From Streptomyces tateyamensis (GTDB lineage: Bacteria > Actinomycetota > Actinomycetes > Streptomycetales > Streptomycetaceae): DNA of 64,000 nt. The stretch is taken from NCBI RefSeq assembly GCF_003205575.1, contig NZ_PYBW01000005.1, positions 62,001-126,000 of the forward strand. Reading direction: 5' to 3'. The notes beneath the pieces are model-generated. The model was not told where the DNA came from and did no database searches. It was given only the letters and a program-made list of their open reading frames with translations. The position numbers and the translations under genes were made by a program. Shown here in pieces: positions 58,513-64,000 of the stretch (positions are counted from its first letter, which is position 1; each line of letters starts with the position of its first letter).

Positions 58513-59868
58513 ATGCCCGAAACCGAGACACCCATCACCGAGGAGGAGTTGGCCGCCTTCACCCGCACGCTCGGGCGACTGCGGCAGCTGCCCCTCGGCG
58601 ACCGCACCCGCCGGCGGGCCGACCGGATGATCGCGTCCTTCGCCCGGGACAGCCGCCGCGAGCGGCGCCAGGGCCAGCGCGATATGCGGGCCGCGGCCGA
58701 CGCCGCGGTGCTGGCCGCCACCGCCACCTGCGCGGCGGACCGCCGCGAGGACGCGCCGCTGGCCTCGGCCGCCGGCACCCCCGGCGAGCTGATCCGCGCC
58801 CGCCGCTGCTACGTGTGCAAGGCCAACTACCAGCAGGTGGACGGCTTCTACCACATGCTCTGCCCGGCCTGCGCCGCACTGAACGGTGCCCACCGGGCGC
58901 TCGCCACCGACCTGCGCGGGCGCCGGGTGCTGCTCACCGGCGGACGGGTGAAGATCGGGTTCCAGCTGGCCCTGATGATGCTGCGGGACGGCGCCGAACT
59001 GATCGTCACCAGCCGCTTTCCCGCGGACACCGTGCGCCGCTTCCAGGCCGCCCCCGGCAGCGAGCAGTGGCTGGACCGCCTGACCGTGCTCGCCCTCGAC
59101 CTGCGCGACCCGCGCCAGGTGCTCGCGCTGTGCGAGCACCTGCACGCCCAGGGCCGACCGCTCGACATCCTGGTCAACAACGCCGCGCAGACCGTCCGCC
59201 GCCCGGCCGCCGCCTACGCCGCGCTGACCGCGGGCGAGTCGGTACCGCTCACCGGACCGGCCGCGCACCAGGTGACGCGGTGGGCCGCGCCGGGGTTCTC
59301 GCTGCGCACCGCGCTCGGGCCGGGCACCGGCTCCGGCCGGCCTGCGCTGCCCGTCGACGAGGCCGGCCTGCTGCCCGACACCGCCCCCGCCAACTCCTGG
59401 TCAGCGCGGCTGGGCGAGCTCGACCCGGCCGAGCTGCTGGAGGTGCAGCTGGTCAACGCGGTGGCCCCGGCCCTGCTCTGCGACCGCCTGCTCCCGCTGC
59501 TGCTGGCCTCGCCGCACCCCCGCCGCTACGTGGTCAACGTGACCGCCGTGGAGGGCCGGTTCGCGGTGCGCAACAAGACCGCCGGGCACCCGCACACCAA
59601 CATGGCCAAGGCCGCGCTCAACATGCTCACCCGCACCAGCGCGGCCGAGCTCGCCGCGCGCGGCGTGCACATGTGCGCGGTGGACACCGGGTGGATCACC
59701 GACGAGAACCCGGCCCCGAAGAAGGCCCGGATCAGCGCCAGGGGCTTCCGCACCCCGCTCGACATCGTGGACGGCGCCGCCCGGGTCTACCACCCGATCG
59801 TGCTCGGCGAGGCGGGCGAGCCGGTCTCGGGCGTCTTCCTGAAGGACTATCAGGAGGCCGACTGGTGA
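58513..59868 (+). CDS. SDR-fold protein with N-terminal zinc ribbon
   Basis: A 451-residue protein. An N-terminal helical region is followed by a zinc ribbon, CYVC and CPAC around FYHML (about 98-120), then an SDR Rossmann fold with LLTGGRVKIGFQLALMMLRD (a variant of TGxxxGIG), LVNNAAQTVRRP and VNVTAVEGRF. The expected catalytic Y-x-x-x-K is replaced by THNMAK-like HPHTNMAKAALN: the Lys is kept and the Tyr is missing. It belongs to a recognisable but uncharacterised zinc-ribbon SDR group. ATG at 58513 has GGGGAGAG upstream. Divergent from the LanM-like gene; a joint role is possible but unproven. Confidence 0.82.
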   Translation: MPETETPITEEELAAFTRTLGRLRQLPLGDRTRRRADRMIASFARDSRRERRQGQRDMRAAADAAVLAATATCAADRREDAPLASAAGTPGELIRARRCYVCKANYQQVDGFYHMLCPACAALNGAHRALATDLRGRRVLLTGGRVKIGFQLALMMLRDGAELIVTSRFPADTVRRFQAAPGSEQWLDRLTVLALDLRDPRQVLALCEHLHAQGRPLDILVNNAAQTVRRPAAAYAALTAGESVPLTGPAAHQVTRWAAPGFSLRTALGPGTGSGRPALPVDEAGLLPDTAPANSWSARLGELDPAELLEVQLVNAVAPALLCDRLLPLLLASPHPRRYVVNVTAVEGRFAVRNKTAGHPHTNMAKAALNMLTRTSAAELAARGVHMCAVDTGWITDENPAPKKARISARGFRTPLDIVDGAARVYHPIVLGEAGEPVSGVFLKDYQEADW

Positions 59869-59946
59869 CGGCCCGGGCGGCAGGCTCGCGGCACCCGTTC
59901 ACCGGAGTGCTTGGTGGCCGGGTGCGGGTCCCCCGATGATGGGGGC

Positions 59947-60834
59947 ATGATCTCGATCCTGTTCGCCGTCCTGACCGCGATCAGCAACGGCACCGCCTCG
60001 GTGCTGCAGCGGCGGGCCGCCGCCGAGGCGCCGGAGGAGGCCGCGCTGCACCTGTCGCTGCTGCGCGACCTGCTGCGGCGCCCGGTCTGGCTGGGCGGGA
60101 TCGCGATGAGCATGGTGGCGGCGGTCTGCCAGGCGGTGGCGCTGGCCACCGGGCCGATCGCGGTGGTCCAGCCGATCTTCGTGATCGAGCTGCCGTTCAC
60201 CCTGCTGCTGGGCGGGCTGCTGTTCCACCGCTCGTTCCCGCGCGCGGTCTGGCTCGCGGTGGTGCAGGTGGGCGGCGGCCTGGCGCTCTTCCTGCTCGCG
60301 GCCGCGCCCAGCGGCGGGGACGAGGCGGTCTCCCCCGGCTCCTGGTTCCCGGCGCTGCTGGCCAGCGGGGCCTTCCTGGCGGTGACCCTGGGCATCGGCC
60401 TCAAGGTGCACGGCAACGCCCGCGCCGCCGCGCTCGGCCTGGCAGCCGCCTGCGGCTACGCCCTCACGGCGGCCCTGATGAAGGACGCGATGGCCCGGCT
60501 GAACGAGGGCGGCGCCGGTGCCCTGTTCACCAGCTGGCAGCTCTACGCGACGGCCGCGATCGGCGCGGGCTCGCTCTTCGTCCTGCAGAACGCCCTGCAG
60601 GCCGGCTCGCTGGCCGCCTCCCAGCCCATGCTCAGCATCGGGGACGCCCTGATCAGCACCTGCTACGGCGTCACCCTGTTCGCCGAGACCCTGCGCACCG
60701 GCTGGTGGCTGCTGCCCCAACTCGCCGCCCTGGCCCTGGTCCTGTTCGGCTGCCTGAGCCTGTCCCGTTCCCCCCTCGCCGACGGCCTGGCCGGCGGCCC
60801 GCCGGTGGACGCGGACACTGCGGCGAGGGTGTGA
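59947..60834 (+). CDS. DMT-family transporter
   Basis: A 295-residue membrane protein with about nine to ten hydrophobic helices, starting ISILFAVLTAISNGTASVLQ then RRAA and including GPIAVVQPIFVIELPFTLLL. This pattern is typical of the EamA/DMT proteins of actinobacteria. The C-terminal part repeats the fold (ASQPMLSIGDALISTCYGVT). The transported substrate is unknown. ATG at 59947 is used. The 3' flank contains a second copy of the 13 bases surrounding the stop, GTGAGCCGGGCCC, at 60863-60875. Confidence 0.85.
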   Translation: MISILFAVLTAISNGTASVLQRRAAAEAPEEAALHLSLLRDLLRRPVWLGGIAMSMVAAVCQAVALATGPIAVVQPIFVIELPFTLLLGGLLFHRSFPRAVWLAVVQVGGGLALFLLAAAPSGGDEAVSPGSWFPALLASGAFLAVTLGIGLKVHGNARAAALGLAAACGYALTAALMKDAMARLNEGGAGALFTSWQLYATAAIGAGSLFVLQNALQAGSLAASQPMLSIGDALISTCYGVTLFAETLRTGWWLLPQLAALALVLFGCLSLSRSPLADGLAGGPPVDADTAARV

Positions 60835-60965
60835 GCCGGGCCCTGCCGCATCCGGTGACGGGGTGAGCCGGGCCCGGCCGCGGGCTGCCGCCCACCCCCC
60901 ATTGCCCTGACCGGTCATGATCCACCATCATCTGGTGCTGAGTCCGCGTCAGAGAGAGGCCAGCC

Positions 60966-61796
60966 GTGTCGGAGCAGCAGCAGAGGACCGCCAGCGGTTG
61001 GCAGACCGGCCCGGGTGAGGCGGCGCCGCCGAACATCGCGCGGGTCTACGACTACCTGCTGGGCGGCAAGGACAACTTCCCGGCGGACCGGATCGTGGCC
61101 CAGCGGATCGAGGAGACGCTGCCCGAGGTGCAGCTCGGGGTGCGCGCGCAGCGGGCGGTGCTGCGTCGGGTGGTGCGGTACCTGGTCGGCGAGGCGGGCC
61201 TGCGCCAGCTGCTGGACCTGGGCTCGGGCCTGCCCACGGCCGACAACGTGCACCAGATCGCGCACTCCGTCGACCCGGCCACCCGGGTGGTGTACGTGGA
61301 CAACGACCCCGTGGTGCTCACCCACGCCCGCGCCCTGCTCGCCGACAACCCGCAGACCGTGGTGGTGGCCGGCGACCTGCGCGACCCGGCCGCCCTGCTG
61401 ACCGACGAGCGGTTGCGTGACCACCTGGACTTCGAGCAGCCGATCGGCCTGCTGCTCTGCGGGATCCTGCACTACGTGCTGGACGAGGAGGAGCCGGCCC
61501 GGATCCTGGGCGAGCTGGTCGCGGCGCTCCCGTCCGGCAGCTACGTGTTCCTGCACCACCTGCTCGCCGCCGGCGACGACCAGGAGGCGGCCGCCACCGA
61601 GGCGGTGCTGCGCCAGGGGGTGGGCCGGGCCCAGTTCCGCACGCTGGATCAGGTGGCTGCGTTCCTCGGCGACCTGACCCCGGTGGACCCGGGCGTGGTG
61701 ACCGTCTCCCAGTGGCGCCCCGAGGCCGGTGCCCCCTCGCTCGCGGACAACCCGGTGCTGCGCCTGGCCGCCGTCTGGGTGGCCCGCAAGGGCTGA
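60966..61796 (+). CDS. SAM-dependent methyltransferase (DUF574)
   Basis: A 276-residue DUF574/Methyltransf_19 protein, a family expanded in Streptomyces. The hallmark NIARVYDYLLGGKDNFPADR is present, followed by the SAM site LLDLGSGLPTADNVHQIAHS, the acidic loop VVYVDNDPVVLTHARALL, and LLLCGILHYVLDEEEP. The physiological substrate of the family is unknown. The start is GTG at 60966 after GAGAGAGG. The last 148 bp overlap, on the opposite strand, the end of the convergent MFS gene. Confidence 0.92.
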   Translation: MSEQQQRTASGWQTGPGEAAPPNIARVYDYLLGGKDNFPADRIVAQRIEETLPEVQLGVRAQRAVLRRVVRYLVGEAGLRQLLDLGSGLPTADNVHQIAHSVDPATRVVYVDNDPVVLTHARALLADNPQTVVVAGDLRDPAALLTDERLRDHLDFEQPIGLLLCGILHYVLDEEEPARILGELVAALPSGSYVFLHHLLAAGDDQEAAATEAVLRQGVGRAQFRTLDQVAAFLGDLTPVDPGVVTVSQWRPEAGAPSLADNPVLRLAAVWVARKG

Positions 61797-63007
61797 CCGG
61801 CCGGCTCGGGGCGCCCGCTCAGCCGGGGCAGGCTGCGCACCGCCGCGCCCAGCCCCAGCAGCGCGAGCAGTCCGAGCACCGGCAGCGCGCCGGCCGGGCC
61901 CAGCCAGCCGGCCAGCGGGTAGCTGAGCAGCCAGCAGCTGTGCGAGAGGGAGAACTGTCCCGCGAAGGCGTCGGCCCGGTCCGCCGGGTCGACGCACCGC
62001 CGCACCAGCCGCCCGGCCTGCGCGGTGACCAGCGCGCTGCCCGCCCCGATCGCCGCCCACAGCGCCAGCAGGGCCGGCCACCGCCAGCCGCCGGCCGGGG
62101 CGAGCGCGAGCAGCCCGAGCGGCAGGAAGAGCGCGCCGAGCAAACTCCCGGCGGCCAGCAGCACCCGCCGCTCGGCCACCCGCTCCAGCAGGCCGGGTAG
62201 CAGCAGGGCCGCCGTCATCGACCCGGCCCCGTAGGCGCCCAGGGCGAGCGGCACGTCGCCCGCACCCCGGTGCAGGTACTCGCGCACGAAGCCGACGGTG
62301 TTGACGAAGACCACCGCGCCGGCCGCCGCCACCGTCAGGTCCAGGGCGAGCAGCGCCCGCAGCGGCGGCGCGCCCCACAGCAGCCGGACACCGCGCGCGG
62401 CCCGGACCAGCACCCCGCCCGGCACCGCCCGCCGCAGCTGTCCCGGCAGCGCCACCGAGGTGACCAGCACCGCCGAGGCGGCGAACCCGGCCGCCGTGCC
62501 GAGGAAGAGCCGGTGGTAGCCGACCAGGGTGAGCAGCACCGCCGCCAGCGCCGGGCTGAACAGGCTCTCCAGGTCGTAGGTGAGGCTGGTGAGCGACAGG
62601 GCCCGGGTGTACTCCCGCTCCTCGGGCAGCAGTTCGGGTATCACCGACTGGAAGGCCGGGGTGAAGGCGGCCGAGGCGGCCTGCAGCAGGAAGACCAGCA
62701 GGTAGACCTGCCAGACCCGGTCCACCAGCGGCAACGTGAGCGCCACCGCGGCCCGCAGCAGGTCGGCCCCCACCAGCAGGGCCTTGCGCGGCAACCGGTG
62801 CGCCTGCGCACTGATCAGCGGGGCCAGGCCGACGAAGGCCACCATCTTGATCGCCAGCGCCGTGCCCAGCACCGTGCCGGCCCGGTCCCCGGCCAGGTCG
62901 TAGGCCAGCAGGCTGAGCGCCACGGTGGCCAGCCCGGTGCCGACCAGGGCGACCAGCTGGGCGGTGAACAGACGGCGGTAGGCGCGGTGGCGGAGCACGG
63001 CGAGCAT
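61649..63007 (-). CDS. MFS transporter
   Basis: A roughly 452-residue major facilitator with 12 hydrophobic segments. It starts MLAVLRHRAYRRLFTAQLVA; the expected loop after helix 2 reads ISAQAHRLPRKALLVGADLL, a variant of the MFS motif. The C-terminal ~55 residues (from about SLPRLSGRPEP) are hydrophilic and lie antisense to the methyltransferase gene. ATG at 63007 is preferred because GAGGTG sits eight bases upstream; GTG at 63016 is the alternative. A TTGGCGCCAA palindrome at 63065-63074 lies in its promoter region. Substrate unknown. Confidence 0.85.
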   Translation of the reverse strand: MLAVLRHRAYRRLFTAQLVALVGTGLATVALSLLAYDLAGDRAGTVLGTALAIKMVAFVGLAPLISAQAHRLPRKALLVGADLLRAAVALTLPLVDRVWQVYLLVFLLQAASAAFTPAFQSVIPELLPEEREYTRALSLTSLTYDLESLFSPALAAVLLTLVGYHRLFLGTAAGFAASAVLVTSVALPGQLRRAVPGGVLVRAARGVRLLWGAPPLRALLALDLTVAAAGAVVFVNTVGFVREYLHRGAGDVPLALGAYGAGSMTAALLLPGLLERVAERRVLLAAGSLLGALFLPLGLLALAPAGGWRWPALLALWAAIGAGSALVTAQAGRLVRRCVDPADRADAFAGQFSLSHSCWLLSYPLAGWLGPAGALPVLGLLALLGLGAAVRSLPRLSGRPEPAGQPLRATQTAARRSTGLSASEGAPASGRHWETVTTPGSTGVRSPRNAAT

Positions 63008-63218
63008 GGCGGGCACCTCGACTGGACGCGAGCACAGTTGGTTACGTCAACACCTGCGCACATATTGGCGCCAACTCGCCCGCGGCCGCAAGCCTTGGGG
63101 CCCGGCCAGGGTCATCCGGAGGCGAAGCCGGGTGGGCGGTGCGGCGGAGCACGGTGCGGCACTCAGCGGCGTCCTGACCGAGGGTCTCGCGCTGGGACCG
63201 CCTGACCGTCCTGGCACA

Positions 63219-64000
63219 TCAGCTGCCGCATCGCATCTCCCTCTCCAGGAGGGCTCGGAAGGTGCGCGGGGGCCGACCGGTAAGGCGCTGGACGGTGTCG
63301 GTGGTGCGGTCCTCCGCACCTCCGGCGATGGCGCGGTCCATACCGGCCAGCATCGCGGCGAACTCCCCCGGCATCTGCGCCGTGAGGCGGTCGCGCATCT
63401 GTTGGTACGACAGACGGCGGTGGACCACGGACCGACCGGTGACCTCGGTGATGATCGCCGCGATGTCGTCGTAGCCGAGCGGCTCGGGTCCGGTGAGGAC
63501 GAGATCGGCGTTGGGGGCCTGCTCGTCGGTCAGAGCGCAGACGGCGACGGCCGCGATGTCCCCGGCGTCGACGAAGCCGACCCGGCCGCGGTCGGTGGCG
63601 GTCCAGATGATGCCCTCGTCCCGGATGCTGCGGGCGTGCGCGTGCGTACCGGTGAAGTTCTGCATGAACCACGAGGGCCGCAGCACCGCCCACTGTTCGA
63701 AGAGGTCGGGCAGGGCCCGGTGCACAGCTCCCACCGCCGGGCCGCCCTCGGGGATGGCCGAGGAGCTCAGCAGCACCGCGCGGTGCACGCCGGCGGCGCG
63801 GGCCTGACGGAGGAACGGCAGCATGATCGCCGCGGGGTCGGCATCGCCCGGGGGCGGGACCAGGTAGACGCGGTCGACGCCCTCGAGGGCGGCCGCGTGG
63901 GTAGCGGGGTCGTACCAGTCGAACCGGACCGCCTCGGCGCCGGCGACCGGGGCGGCAGTCGCGGTCGCGACCGGGGCGGCCCGGCGGCCGGCGGCTTTGA
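63219..64000 (-). CDS. NmrA-like NAD(P)-binding protein, cut by window end
   Basis: At least 260 residues; the N-terminus with the Rossmann GxxGxxG motif lies beyond the right edge. The visible part begins KAAGRRAAPVA, then VRFDWYDPATHAALEGVDRV and YLVPPPGDADPAAIM, and continues LLSSSAIPEGG, LRPSWFMQNF and IWTATDRGRVGFVDAGDIAA, all typical of NmrA/atypical SDR proteins that sense or use NAD(P). The DNA sequence runs open to the last base. It could be a redox-sensing regulator or a quinone-reductase-like enzyme. Confidence 0.85.
   Translation of the reverse strand, partial: KAAGRRAAPVATATAAPVAGAEAVRFDWYDPATHAAALEGVDRVYLVPPPGDADPAAIMLPFLRQARAAGVHRAVLLSSSAIPEGGPAVGAVHRALPDLFEQWAVLRPSWFMQNFTGTHAHARSIRDEGIIWTATDRGRVGFVDAGDIAAVAVCALTDEQAPNADLVLTGPEPLGYDDIAAIITEVTGRSVVHRRLSYQQMRDRLTAQMPGEFAAMLAGMDRAIAGGAEDRTTDTVQRLTGRPPRTFRALLEREMRCGS

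Noticed and set aside
1..64000. tRNA or rRNA genes, integrase or attachment site
   Set aside because: No tRNA-like cloverleaf, CCA-ended gene, rRNA segment or integrase motif was recognised; a tRNAscan/Infernal run would settle this.

Overview
This window is very GC-rich, uses GTG starts freely and carries families typical of Streptomycetaceae: an SsgA-like sporulation protein, XRE/DUF397 (whiJ/abaA-type) cassettes, a mycothiol-dependent enzyme, DUF574 methyltransferase, DUF4193, SCO6745-type protein, actinobacterial FprA and secreted glucanases. I read it as a Streptomyces- or Kitasatospora-like chromosome, probably an arm, because almost nothing here is a universal core gene. I see no rRNA, tRNA, CRISPR array, intact IS or prophage.

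Region by region. 0.3-6.1 kb is accessory: small unknown genes, fragments of a VOC protein and possibly a Tn3-type transposase, an MDMPI enzyme, and a whiJ-like cassette (frameshifted XRE regulator, two DUF397 genes, three divergent small proteins). 6.3-12.1 kb holds three regulator modules with clear palindromic operators: a membrane protein with a winged-helix regulator; an NAD-dependent dehydrogenase divergent from a CGNR zinc-finger regulator; and an esterase divergent from a MarR-MFS pair that share a perfect 58-bp palindrome. 12.2-18.0 kb is a compact minus-strand biosynthetic cluster (ATP-grasp, adenylate-forming ligase, MFS, SDR, second adenylate-forming ligase) with no carrier-protein machinery; it is the best candidate here for an undescribed pathway. 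18.6-28.0 kb holds FprA, an isochorismatase-like hydrolase, a sirtuin, a three-gene unknown/MoxR/VWA operon, and htpG. 28.4-33.4 kb is a beta-glucan module (LacI regulator, secreted GH16-ricin lectin, secreted GH3).

33.5-41 kb is mixed: a hydrolase, two paralogous one-TM proteins ending in a conserved CTxxLxWC tail, a frameshifted small gene beside a perfect 40-bp inverted repeat, DUF4193, an exonuclease, a possible amidoligase-fold protein, a 55-residue membrane protein and mscL. 41-48 kb holds a Tat-exported phospholipase C, a CG0192-like protein, cupin, PfkB kinase, GNAT, flavodoxin-fold protein and SCO6745-like protein. 48-50 kb has an EF-G-like gene with a large internal deletion, preceded by a likely leader peptide and hairpin. 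50-56 kb holds a sensor phosphatase (Cache-PAS-GAF-SpoIIE-ATPase), an SsgA-like protein, a secreted beta-helix protein and a gamma-carbonic anhydrase-like protein. 56-64 kb holds a degenerate, apparently orphan LanM-like protein, an unusual zinc-ribbon SDR, a DMT transporter, a DUF574 methyltransferase convergently overlapping an MFS gene, and an NmrA-like gene cut by the window end.

Two single-base frameshifts at short G or C runs (near 4765 and 37335) and the EF-G deletion could be true decay or assembly error; reads would decide. Family names come from recognising motifs in translations; no database search was run.
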